From Argyresthia goedartella (Eukaryota; Arthropoda; Insecta; Lepidoptera; Argyresthiidae): a stretch of DNA of 64,000 nt. The DNA lies in contig OX463813.1 in NCBI GenBank assembly GCA_949825045.1, positions 2,232,001 to 2,296,000 of the forward strand. The letters run 5' to 3'. Positions 55,319 to 64,000 of this stretch are shown in pieces. A program made the position numbers and the translations under genes. Position 1 is the first letter of the stretch; each line of letters starts with the position of its first letter. Under the pieces are notes generated by a model. That model did not search any database and was not told the origin of the DNA. It saw only the letters and a program-made list of their open reading frames with translations.

Positions 55319-56136
55319 TATGACCTTGCTGTCAGCTGGGACAAGTATTCCGCGCGCCAGCGTTTCCAGATATCTTGTAGGATTTTTTGTGTGAGTTGCC
55401 AGCGTGTTCTCAAATCTCTTTCTGTTTCGACCAGTGTCAATGTGGGGCCGTTTGTGAGAAAATGAGAAGGTGTTAGATAATTGAGATCTTCAGGATCTTC
55501 TGATAAAGCGCACAATGGCCTGGAGTTTAGACACGCTTCTATCTGGGAGAGCAGGGTCGAGAACTCTTCATATGTAAGCTTCTGTTCTCCGAGGACCCTT
55601 TTAAGGTGAAACTTGAAGCTTTTTACAGCAGCTTCCCACAGGCCTCCTGCTGATGGCCAAGAAGGTGCGTTGAAGTGGAACTTGATTTCCATGTCGGTTA
55701 ATTCTTTTTGTAGATCTTCGTTGAATACTTGTTGGATCTCTTGATATTCTTCATGTAATGTTCGGCTTGCTCCGATGAAGTTGGTGGCATTGTCACAGTA
55801 AATATGATCTGGCTTTCCTCTCCGTGCGGCCATTCTGCGGAGCGCTGCGATGAATGAGGATGTGGACAGGTCGGATACCAGCTCTAAGTGGGTGGCTTTC
55901 GTGGTCATGCACACGAACACAGCTACATATCCCTTTGAGGTCTTGATTCCCCGAACCTTTTTGGCCTTCAAAAGGACATGCCCGGTGTAGTCTACGCCGG
56001 TGTGCTTGAAGGGGCGAGAAGGATTCACTCTTGGCTCGGGCAACTGTCCCATGATCTGTTTATTCATGTTTGGTTTTTGTTTTTTGCATTTCACACATTG
56101 GCGTATGTATTTTTTGGTGGTCCTGTTGCCACTCAA
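55318..56136 (-). pseudogene. BEL/Pao-2 integrase (zinc finger end and core)
   Basis: Begins with the CC half of the HHCC finger (CVKCKKQKP). The DDE core follows: HTGVDYTGHVLL (first Asp), YCDNATNFIG (second Asp), GGLWEAAVKSFK (Glu). The C-terminal linker (LNYLTPSHFL) ends at TARS, where LINE-F was inserted. The remaining C-terminal domain is at 50560-50750. In a separate frame from the upstream RNase H-integrase frame, overlapping it by 77 bp, which fits a small indel. Confidence 0.88.
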
Positions 56137-57016
56137 AATCCAGTATTTTTCGCGTAAATGCTAAAGTCACTCTGGCGCCGCCGTGTAACGTGAGCTCATG
56201 CGCATGATTTATAATTAGCTCCGTAACGCGATGGTTCTGTGCTAAAATGGCAGGATTTTTCATTTCGGGGCTAATGTGAGCATGCAATAGCCTCCCTCCG
56301 ACTCGGAGAATTTGATTTTCATCCAAGAAAGGGTTAAGGGTGCATATCTTGCTTTTTGAAGAAACTTGTTTTCCTTCTTTCAGCTCTTGTATTTCTTTCA
56401 GGAAATCTTCAGCTTGTGCATATTTTACCAAGCATTCTTTTGCATTGCGTATTTCTGATACTGTTAACCATGATGTGCTTTTCTTGTCTTGTTTTTTCGT
56501 GATGAAGCGGCGTACCCATGCTAATACTCGTACGACTTTTTTGAAAGAGCTGTTCTTGTCTAACAGATCTTTGATTATGCTTGATAGTGGGCTTTGAGTT
56601 ACCACGTTGACTTGCTTAGTCCGTATTTCTTCTTCCTTTGTCGTGTATACAGGTTGTTTGACATTGGCTTTGTAAGTGGGCAACCAGTGTGGTCCTTGCC
56701 ACCACAAAGGATGATCTATCAGTTGGCTTGCTGTTATCCCCCGGTTTGCGGAATCCGAAGGGTTTTCTGCTGACTTTACGTAATGCCAGCTGTCCGGTGG
56801 CATTATTGTCGTGATTTCTCTAACTCTGTTAGTGACGAACGGCTTCCAGCGGTCGGGATTGCCTTGTAGCCACCCCAAAACTGCAGTCGAATCAGTCCAT
56901 CCATAAACCTTTATGTCTTGGTATGACGAAAGCGCTTGTTTGACAGTTTTTATCAGCTTTGAGAGGAGGAGTGCTCCACTAAGTTCCAGTCTGGTAATGA
57001 AATTTCTTTGTTGCAC
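56060..57016 (-). pseudogene. BEL/Pao-2 RNase H and integrase N-terminus
   Basis: Carries the RNase H part (YGWTDSTAVLGWLQG, about 38-52), the spacer NPSDSANRG and LIDHPLWWQGPHWL, a long helical linker, and the HH half of the integrase finger (HAHELTLHGGARVT, about 272-285). It overlaps the RT frame by 64 bp and the integrase frame by 77 bp. Each break is therefore a local frameshift and no sequence is missing. Confidence 0.86.
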
Positions 57017-59892
57017 GGCACAAGTCTTGATTTACCGACAACTAGATAGATTTCTGCTTGTTGTCCCTGTTTCACAATTTTGCTGTAAATGACGCAGGCA
57101 TAAGCTTTTAGCGAGGCGTCGCAAAATCCGTGTAACTCGATCGCGCATGTTTCGTCTGAGCCGAGCCAACGTTTTACTTGGTTAATATTTTTTATATCGC
57201 CCTTGATTTTATGCCATGCCAAGGCGATGTTTTCGGGGAGCTCGTCATCCCATGCTATGTTTGACTTCCAGACGTCTTGAAACAGCACCTTCATTGAAGT
57301 CGTGAGTGGAGTCAACCAACCCAGTGGGTCAAACTGTTTCGAAATATCTGACAGAAGACTTCTTTTTGTATCAGATTTCGTCTCTTTCTCATCATTATGT
57401 ATTCTTGTTTGGAATGTAAACATATCCTGATTGGGGTTCCAGTAAAGCCCGAGCGTTTTTGTGGACTCCATCTGCTTGAAACTGTATTGTTCTTGATCTT
57501 GCTGCTCTTGTCCCAGTAGTAATTCTTGATAATTAGAGCTCCACTTTCTCAGATTACAGCCTCCCGATTTCATCAAGTCGAGTAAATCTTGTTTCAATTT
57601 TTGCGCTGATTCCAGTGAGTGACTGCCGTGGAGTAAATCGTCCATATAAAAGCTGTTTTTGACGACTTGTGCTGCTTCTGGGTAATTATCTCTTTCGTCG
57701 GCCGCTAACTGGCGTAGTGTCATCATAGCCAGAAAGGGCGCGGCCTTGGTGCCGTAAGTGACAGTCGTCAGTTGGTATTCTTGCAATAGTTGCTGGGGGT
57801 GATCTCTCCAGACAATCTTTTGTAAATCTTGATCTTCTTCATGCACCCATATCTGCCGAAACATTTTTTCTATGTCGGCGGTGAAGGCGACCTTGTATTG
57901 CCGCCAGTACAAAATGAGTGTTAAGAGGTTTTTCTGTAGGTTTGGACCTTTATACATGCAATCGTTTAGGCTCTCGCCGTTTGATGTCTTTTGGGATGCG
58001 TTGAAGACTACGCGATGAGACGTAGTTGTTGAATCTTCGCGTAGCACGCAGTGATGTGGCATGTAGAATCCCAGTGACTTGTAACTGTCGGCGAACTTCA
58101 TGTGGCCCAGATCTTGATATTCATGAACGAAAGACTTGTATTCTTTCGCCATTTCTTGATCCTTGTTAAATTTTCTCTCGAGTTGAAGAAACTGTGCAAC
58201 AGCCTTGTTCTTGGAATGTCCCAATTGCTCAATACTTGATTTTAGGGGTAGTCTAACTTGATATTTTCCATCGTCCAACCTTGCTGTTGTGGATTTGTAA
58301 AAGTTGACACAGTCCATTTCTTCCGTCGAGTAGGTAGGTGTTTCTGCGATATCCTCTATTTCCCAGAATTTGTGCAGTTCGTCGGTGTTATTTATAATCA
58401 CATTGCAGAGTGTATTGTTGCAATATGTTTGTAACTTGCCGCACAAAATCCACTCGAGTCGCGTTTGTTGTGCGACCGGTGCCGGCGTCATATTACTGGG
58501 CTTGCATATTCCTGATAATATAATGTTTGAATAAATTTCTGCGCCCAAAAGTAAATCAACGGCACGGCTCTTGTTGAAATCAGGGTCAGCCAATGGAATG
58601 TTTTGTAGGTACTCCCATGGCGGTCTTGCGAAAGTGTAGTTAGGAAGGTTTCTTGTTAAACTTTTCATTATAAAAACATCTGTGTCGAACACGAACTCTT
58701 CTGCTGTCGAGCTGCATTTGATATTTATCAATCCTGTACATTTGTTTTCCTTGGTGCCAACTCCTGTTATCATTCCTCTGCATTTGCGACGCGGTAAACG
58801 CAACAGTTGGGCTGCGTTTTCTGTTATAAGCGACACTTGTGAGCCTTGGTCGACGAGTGCTCGCATGGTTCTGTAGACTCCATCCGCCCCTTGTACTTTG
58901 ATAAAGGCTGTAGCTAAAAGTATTTCGTGTACGTCATTATTTTGAGCCACGTGTGAGGAATTGCTTGGTTTTGATTGTTCACTCCACGACCTCGTGTCTA
59001 CGGTATAGTTACTGGGGCCGTTCTTTGGCGTCATTCCGTGCGGCGGCGTCATGTTACAGTTTCCTTTTAAAAAAGCCGCATGCAGTAATGTGTTATGAGA
59101 CTCGTTGCATTCGCGGCATCTCTTGTTTGATGTGCAGGGTTTGTCGACGTGACTGAAGAGGCAGTTTGCACAGAATTTTAACTTCGCAATTGTTTGCCGT
59201 TTTTGTGACGGCGTTTGTTCTAGGAATTGTTTGCAGTAGTAAATTCCATGTTCATTGCTTGTACAAATTGGGCAATTATACTTGTAATTTTGCCCGGGTC
59301 TTGATGTAGCCTTGTTGCTGGAGTAGTAATTGTAGTTTTTTACTACTCTTTCTTGTTTAGTAGAACCTGATGGCGCCGATTTTGATTGATTGTACTCTTG
59401 TTTCTTGCGCGCTGACTCCATGGTGGTAAACTTGTTCTCCATGAAATACAAAAACTCGCTGAGACAGGGTAGTTCTCTTGGTTGCTTCAGAGAGTCCAGA
59501 TAATCGGCGTGAGTTTCTGAGTCGAGTTTCTGCACTAAAATATGTACCAGAATTGGGTCCCATGTTTCAATATTGACTCCCAGGTTTTTTATTGCATTTA
59601 GACATTCTGTGGTGAAGTCATGGATACGTTTGATGTTGTGCGATGATGGATGCTGCATGGTTTGAAGATTCATCAAAGTACTCATATGGGTAGAGAAAAT
59701 CAATTTCTTGTTATTGTACCGGTGGTTTAGAATTTCCCACGCGGTAAGATAATTCTCTGAGCTGATCTGAAGATGTTGGATCAAACGCTCTGCTTCTCCT
59801 TTAAGCTTGCTCTTAAGGAACTGTAATTTCTGGGCGTTTGATATCGACGGATTGACGTGGATAGCTTCACAAAATAAATCCTTGAATGACAC
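56953..59892 (-). CDS. BEL/Pao-2 Gag-protease-RT
   Basis: 979-residue open frame. The Pao-type gag domain (DUF1759-like) fills about residues 1-150. Zinc knuckles follow: CPICTSNEHGIYYC (~205), CANCLFSHVDKPC and CRECNESHNTLLH (~245-275). The protease has DQGSQ at about 346. The RT includes FTADIEKMFRQI (~667), VTYGTKAAPFLA and the active site FYMDDLL (~746-752). It ends in the RNase H region with HGFCDASLKAYACVIY. Protease and RT look complete. The start given is the first Met; true Gag begins upstream in another frame (60161-60658), so a frameshift or stop lies between. Frame ends at 56953 by a frameshift in RNase H. Confidence 0.88.
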   Translation of the reverse strand: MSFKDLFCEAIHVNPSISNAQKLQFLKSKLKGEAERLIQHLQISSENYLTAWEILNHRYNNKKLIFSTHMSTLMNLQTMQHPSSHNIKRIHDFTTECLNAIKNLGVNIETWDPILVHILVQKLDSETHADYLDSLKQPRELPCLSEFLYFMENKFTTMESARKKQEYNQSKSAPSGSTKQERVVKNYNYYSSNKATSRPGQNYKYNCPICTSNEHGIYYCKQFLEQTPSQKRQTIAKLKFCANCLFSHVDKPCTSNKRCRECNESHNTLLHAAFLKGNCNMTPPHGMTPKNGPSNYTVDTRSWSEQSKPSNSSHVAQNNDVHEILLATAFIKVQGADGVYRTMRALVDQGSQVSLITENAAQLLRLPRRKCRGMITGVGTKENKCTGLINIKCSSTAEEFVFDTDVFIMKSLTRNLPNYTFARPPWEYLQNIPLADPDFNKSRAVDLLLGAEIYSNIILSGICKPSNMTPAPVAQQTRLEWILCGKLQTYCNNTLCNVIINNTDELHKFWEIEDIAETPTYSTEEMDCVNFYKSTTARLDDGKYQVRLPLKSSIEQLGHSKNKAVAQFLQLERKFNKDQEMAKEYKSFVHEYQDLGHMKFADSYKSLGFYMPHHCVLREDSTTTSHRVVFNASQKTSNGESLNDCMYKGPNLQKNLLTLILYWRQYKVAFTADIEKMFRQIWVHEEDQDLQKIVWRDHPQQLLQEYQLTTVTYGTKAAPFLAMMTLRQLAADERDNYPEAAQVVKNSFYMDDLLHGSHSLESAQKLKQDLLDLMKSGGCNLRKWSSNYQELLLGQEQQDQEQYSFKQMESTKTLGLYWNPNQDMFTFQTRIHNDEKETKSDTKRSLLSDISKQFDPLGWLTPLTTSMKVLFQDVWKSNIAWDDELPENIALAWHKIKGDIKNINQVKRWLGSDETCAIELHGFCDASLKAYACVIYSKIVKQGQQAEIYLVVGKSRLVPCNKEISLPDWNLVEHSSSQS

Positions 59893-60160
59893 CCATTGTT
59901 GGTAATTGCCGTTGAAAACAGGGATGTCGAGATTAGGGGTTGATTTTTTCCCGATGAGAGACTGACCATAACTTGCTATTTATGGCTTTTTTATGTCAAA
60001 GTATTTCTGTTCATGTTCTGTGAAACGGTCCTCATATATCTTGTCTGAACCGTTCAACTCACTATCGATTGACCAATGATTGGAGTCGATAGCTGTCCAT
60101 CGCTCGTGCAGTGTTTTCAAGGTGTCCTCGAATTCTCATTTTTCTTTCATGATTCTATGT

Positions 60161-60658
60161 TTATGCTGGAGACTGAAAGGCCTTGAAATTGCTGAGTTGC
60201 TTTTTCAACATCTCGTCCAGCTTGCTCGCACTTGTCTTGCTCGCAATGGTTGATGTTTGTTGATCTTGATTTGTGCTGGTAGTGGCTTTTAACTGCTCAT
60301 CCTTGTCGATGTTGTCGTAAGTTACTTCTTGATACACTCGTTGTTGGCAGCAAACTTTTTCGATGTACTCCCTGGTCTCTAGGTACGTTCGCCTTGTTTT
60401 TTCGAAGTACTTGCCTACTAGGTAGTCATGGTCCTGTGGCAAAACTGGTAGAAGCTTGTTGTAATTTTCACTATACTCCTTCCAATATAATTCTAGAGCT
60501 TCCAGGCGTCTTTTAATGCTTTCTTGGGTCTGGCGATCCCTTGGTTCTTTCTTGAAGTTGACCAAAATTTTTTTGATGCCTCGTTCAAGCGTGATTTGAT
60601 TTTGGATTATGTTTTCCATGTCATTGTTTTCTTGATGCATGTTTGTCTTGCTGATCAC
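60161..60658 (-). pseudogene. BEL/Pao-2 Gag N-terminal part
   Basis: 165-residue helical, Gln/Lys/Glu-rich segment (LEALELYWKEYSENYNKLLP) in the position and style of the N-terminal helical region of Pao Gag. It stops at 60161. The ~270 bp to the main gag-pol frame include at least one stop and a frame change, so Gag is broken here. Confidence 0.72.
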
Positions 60659-60951
60659 TTGTTTGATACTTGGGTTAAGAACTTGTTGCTTTCGTATTTA
60701 ATGAATTCCAGATTGCACTAGTATTCTGGATTCTGACTTGATAATTGGTAGGTACCTGCTTTTAACTTGATATCTTGATTATTGATAGTATTCTTGCTGA
60801 TTTCAATGGACTCGAACTGTCTTCATACAAAGAATCCACCGTAGTAGTAGTAGTTGACTCCTTGGTAAGTCTCGCCTTGCTGCTGGCTCTTGATAGTCTG
60901 ACGTCGGTGTGGCTTCCGTGTTCCAAAACTCACAAATGTCGCCAAACTTAT

Positions 60952-60964
60952 GCTCGAAGGACCA
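60952..60964 (-). promoter_or_regulatory. Primer binding site, tRNA-Tyr type
   Basis: Minus strand TGGTCCTTCGAGC, 6 nt downstream of the 5' LTR. It is complementary to the last 13 nt of insect tRNA-Tyr (GCTCGAAGGACCA). Confidence 0.8.
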
Positions 60965-60970
60965 TAAAGA

Positions 60971-61163
60971 TGTAGGATCTCTTGGTAGACACTACAGCTT
61001 TTGTTGATATATTGATGATGATTGTTTAGTAAAACGGCCGATTTACGTAAATTGATTTAATTGCGCTAATGCACACGAGCGCACTCCACCTTGTTATATC
61101 GTGACACTGACTTGTTAGGTAAATTGGCAGAGTGTGCACATTGTGCGATTGCTAAATCGTACA
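60971..61163 (-). repeat. BEL/Pao-2 5' LTR
   Basis: 193 bp, followed by the right GTACA duplication (61164-61168). Confidence 0.93.
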
Positions 61164-61888
61164 GTACATGTGAGTCATATGCTGAGACCCACGGCTTACG
61201 ATACAATGTTAAAAAGACGGAAGTAATGATATTTAAGACGGGAAATAAGTCCCCTGGTAATGTGCCTCCTATAAAATTATACGGTAAGGAGTTATCACAT
61301 GTTGCAAGTTTTAAATATCTGGGGCACATTGTAACCAATTACATGAGAGATGACCTGGATATTGAACGGGAACGGAGGGCGTTGGCGTTGAGGGTGAACA
61401 TGCTGGCGCGCAGGTTTGCTCGTTGTACACAGCAAGTAAAAATTACCTTGTTTAAAGCTTACTACCTATCCTTTTACATGAGTAGCCTGTGAGTCAGCTA
61501 TACTCAACAGTCTTTAAACGCCATTCGAGTCCAGTATAATAACGGATTTATGATGATGCTGGGACTGCCGCGATTTTATCGTGCGTCATGCATGTTTAAA
61601 AAAGCCTGCACGGACGGGTTTCATGCAATAATGCGGAAACGGGTGGCCTCGCTAATGCTGCAGCACCAACCGTATCCTATCTGTTATAGCAGAAAGGGTC
61701 GATGGACCTATCCTGAAACACTGGGTAAAGGTGGTGACCGGTACCTAGCTCTTATAATAAGTTATTCTTTTGTAAGTATTTTATTTTTAAGATGTTACTA
61801 ATATAGATTAATAAATGTAGTAAAATTACTAACGAAACTATGGAACTCTGTTTTCTGAAAATAAATAAGTTTATTATTATTATTTATT
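61164..61888 (+). pseudogene. RTE-type LINE, segment 2 (RT C-terminus, 3' UTR)
   Basis: Resumes the frame cut at 48276: CESYAETHGLRYNVKKTEVM, FKYLGHIVTNYMRDDLDIER, then a stop, then VQYNNGFMMMLGLPRFYRAS. These are RTE-clade C-terminal motifs. It ends in a TTATTATTATTATTT tail near 61867-61888. At least one stop (about 61490) and frame changes. Confidence 0.85.
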
Positions 61889-64000
61889 GTAGATAAAAGG
61901 GTTCAGAAAGTAGCCAAATCTTTGAGCAAACGGAGCTTTAATTAAAGGTACCGTTGCTTTTGTCACTGTCTTCCCACTGATGTACATTCCTGACTGTAGA
62001 AGGCTTCTATGGACTATCAGGGTGGCATGAAGTATAAAGAGGCACCAAACACTGAATAGTTGGAGCACGTGGTAAAGGTCGTCTGTGCAGTGTCGTGGCT
62101 ATTTTGCCATGGCTTTAAGTACGGGTCTTTGAGCTCTCTCCACTTCAAGTAGCGCTGTTTTGCGCGAGCCTCCTCAGATTAAGATAAAATATGTGATCAG
62201 TTTGTTTCATTGTTCTGGTTGTTTTTCATCGTCCCGCAGTAGTGTTCTATGATCCAGCGCGCAGAAGGCGGAGCTGATGCTCTTGTTTTATGAAAGCAGA
62301 TATATTTTGTCTTCTTAACGTTCAATGTTAGTAGGTTTTTGTTAAGCCAGGCGTACACGCTTCTAAGAGCTGTCTCTGCACTTGAGTACCTTTTCATTCT
62401 TTGTCGTTTATTATTATGGCCGCGTCATCTGCATAGAACGGAAGGTGGAAATTGTTACTATTTAGAACTGATATATGATACATGTATGCCAAGAACAGTG
62501 TTGGCCCCAAGATGCTGCCTTGTGGCACCACAAAGGAGATGTATTTCAGGTCGCTCTTCAGGTATCAAATTTTCACTTGGTGGGTTCTGCAGGACAGATA
62601 GCTCTCGAACCAATCCAAGGCTACGCCTCTCATCCCCAGTCCTTCCAGTTTCTTAAACAGGACGGGGACGGACATTGTATCGAAGGCTTTAGCAAGGTCT
62701 AGAAAGACTCTGACGCACCGCTCGGCCCTGTCTAAGAAATTTGTCACCCGTTTGGTCAGTGCACTGACTGCATCTTTGGAGGACATGTTTCTCCTGAAAC
62801 TAAACTGTTGTGGGAATAACAAGTTGTTTCCTTCCAGGTAGTCAGCTAGTCGTTTGTTTATAATACGTTCGAAGACTTAAGCAAACACAGACAGCATGGA
62901 AATTGACCGATAATTAGCAGGGTTGGTTTTTGGACCAGTTTTATGTATGGGTATGACTAGGGCTGATATCCAGATCTCCGGTAACTGTCATGATGCAAGA
63001 CTGACATTGTATATGTGTGCAAGAGGTAAGACCACACACGTTTAAATAGATTTAGTTAAGCTATTTTCAATGCCATCCATACCCGATGCTTTGTAGTCTG
63101 CTAGTCCTCTAATCAGTGTTCATATTTCGTTCTCGTCGGTTAGTTTGAGAAAAAAAGAGCCTCCTGTGGGTGAAGTGGAGTTTTCAATAAAATTTACTTT
63201 ACTACCGCGATGCCGTAAAACTCCTATTTGTATAGAAAAATCACGTGACCAGTGAGTCGCAAACTCGCTAGTCACGTGACTTTGCTATACAAAGTGGCTT
63301 TTTACTGGTCCTCTTCCTGTCTATATTTTAGAGGCCAAGCAATATTTTCAGTTTCACCGGAGCATTTTAGGATCTTGTTCGACAGAGAAGAGCCGACAGA
63401 GGTGAAGTACTCGTTGCATCTGTTGAGCGATTTCCTAGCGTGATCTGTTAGTTTGAGCAGGTCCGAAGGTACTGGAGTTGATTTGCGTGAGTACTTAACA
63501 GATGTTTTTGATTATTTCCCAAAGTTTTTTTGGGTTGCCTGAATTGTGATTTAGCTGTTGCTGTTTGTAGTTGTGCCTCATTGTGTGCAGAAGGTCGAGA
63601 CAGTAGTTTCTGTATCTACTGTATATGAGCTTTGCTGTTTCATCTTTGGGGTTGTTTTTTGTTTTTAGGTGTAGCGCATCTTATCAGTTCAGTTGTCATC
63701 CACGATTTCTTATTGAACTTGAGTCTGCTGACGGTACTGTATTTGGAATTAGTTGCGACGATATCTTCCACGGTCTTTGTGAATAATCCCACTACCTCAG
63801 AGACCAAAGATGACCCGATTACACATGACAAGTCGACATTCTGTAAGTCGTTGCGTATGGCGTCGTGGTCTATTCTAGTTTTTACACGTTTTTTGGGCTT
63901 GTAATTTGAACGCTTGTCTGCTAGAGCATGCATCACAACCATATGGTCCGTTATGTCTGAGTAACAGATCACACCTTCAACATCCTCACCTGTGGGAACA
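61889..64000 (-). pseudogene. LINE-G, broken ORF2 running off the window
   Basis: Minus strand, tail to tail with the RTE. In reading order from the right edge: endonuclease end (SDITDHMVVMH, about 63960) and linker (SWMTTELIRC, about 63665), then RT. RT pieces are FSFRRNMSSKDAVSALTKRV and FLDLAKAFDTMSVPVLFKKL (62822-62565), VVPQGSILGPTLFLAYM and FYADDAAII (about 62530-62400), and LNKNLLTLNVKKTKYICF (about 62330). The C-terminus is LLEVERAQRPVLKAMAK and FAQRFGYFLNPFIYNK (62150-61889). Stops and frameshifts separate them. A palindromic insert lies at 63227-63293. Clade uncertain (Jockey/CR1/L2 group). Confidence 0.82.
63227..63293. repeat. 67-bp hairpin with paired TCACGTGA boxes
   Basis: TTTGTATAG...TCACGTGAC.AG.GAGT, a 5-nt loop CGCAA, then ACTC.CT.GTCACGTGA...CTATACAAA. 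Most positions pair across the hairpin. It interrupts LINE-G, so it is probably a tiny palindromic insertion. Each arm carries an E-box CACGTG. Confidence 0.75.

Larger units (their letters stand above)
48277..61163 (-). mobile_element. BEL/Pao-2 env-bearing LTR retrotransposon (carries LINE-F)
   Basis: Bounded by apparently identical 193-bp LTRs and the 5-bp duplication GTACA (48272-48276 and 61164-61168). Without the 4.56-kb LINE-F insert it is about 8.3 kb. Order on the minus strand: LTR, tRNA-Tyr primer site, gag, protease, RT, RNase H, integrase, env, LTR. Several frame breaks make this copy non-coding as a whole. Identical LTRs say it inserted recently, so the breaks are either young or sequence errors. 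Confidence 0.92.

Overview
The window looks like insect, most probably moth or butterfly, heterochromatin or a gene desert. It is AT-rich and interrupted by GC-rich transposon islands. I recognise no host gene, no intact tRNA or rRNA gene and no CRISPR array. Everything with coding capacity belongs to a transposable element: non-LTR retrotransposons (LINEs) of several clades, two BEL/Pao LTR retrotransposons, a solo LTR, tRNA-derived SINEs, short inverted-repeat elements (MITE or foldback type) and satellites. The lepidopteran assignment rests on dispersed repeats that I recognise as widespread in Lepidoptera: one with 'ggttccgtacc' ends, and one beginning 'accgacttcaaaaaaggagg'. It is an inference.

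Layout. 1-2345: GC-rich Jockey-type LINE whose ORF1 and ORF2 overlap in ATGCCTAA; its 3' half is missing. 2.6-3.1 kb: foldback repeat and 89-bp tandem repeats. 4.2-12.7 kb: large palindromic element 1. Its centre was hit by a minus-strand LINE-B copy, which was then hit by a near full-length plus-strand LINE-B copy (5.43-11.16 kb, 4-bp ATTA duplication). 12.7-17.8 kb: AT-rich sequence with LINE and SINE remnants. 17.8-20.5 kb: palindromic element 2, with MITE and SINE passengers. 20.5-27 kb: decayed LINE fragments. 27.4-37.0 kb: plus-strand LINE-E split by a 6.05-kb BEL/Pao element (28377-34428, TSD CAATC, near-identical 587-bp LTRs, reverse transcriptase deleted) and by a 527-bp solo LTR (35311-35837, TSD ATAGG). 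37-44 kb: LINE fragments, SINEs, MITEs. 44.3-45.8 kb: two satellites, 114 bp (open frame) and about 150 bp. 46.6-48.1 kb: dispersed repeats and a GC-rich MITE. 48.2-61.9 kb: RTE-type LINE split by a second BEL/Pao element (48277-61163, TSD GTACA, apparently identical 193-bp LTRs, envelope gene). That element is itself split by LINE-F (50754-55318), whose 1003-aa ORF2 is intact. 61.9-64 kb: minus-strand LINE-G running off the window.

How the parts relate. The nesting gives a relative chronology: RTE, then BEL/Pao-2, then LINE-F; LINE-E, then BEL/Pao-1 and the solo LTR; palindrome 1, then LINE-B minus, then LINE-B plus. The best candidates for new biology are the two large palindromic elements with nested hairpins, the in-frame RT-less BEL/Pao element with about 1% LTR divergence, the ORF1/ORF2 arrangement of LINE-F with an in-frame UAG, and the 114-bp tandem repeat whose frame stays open.
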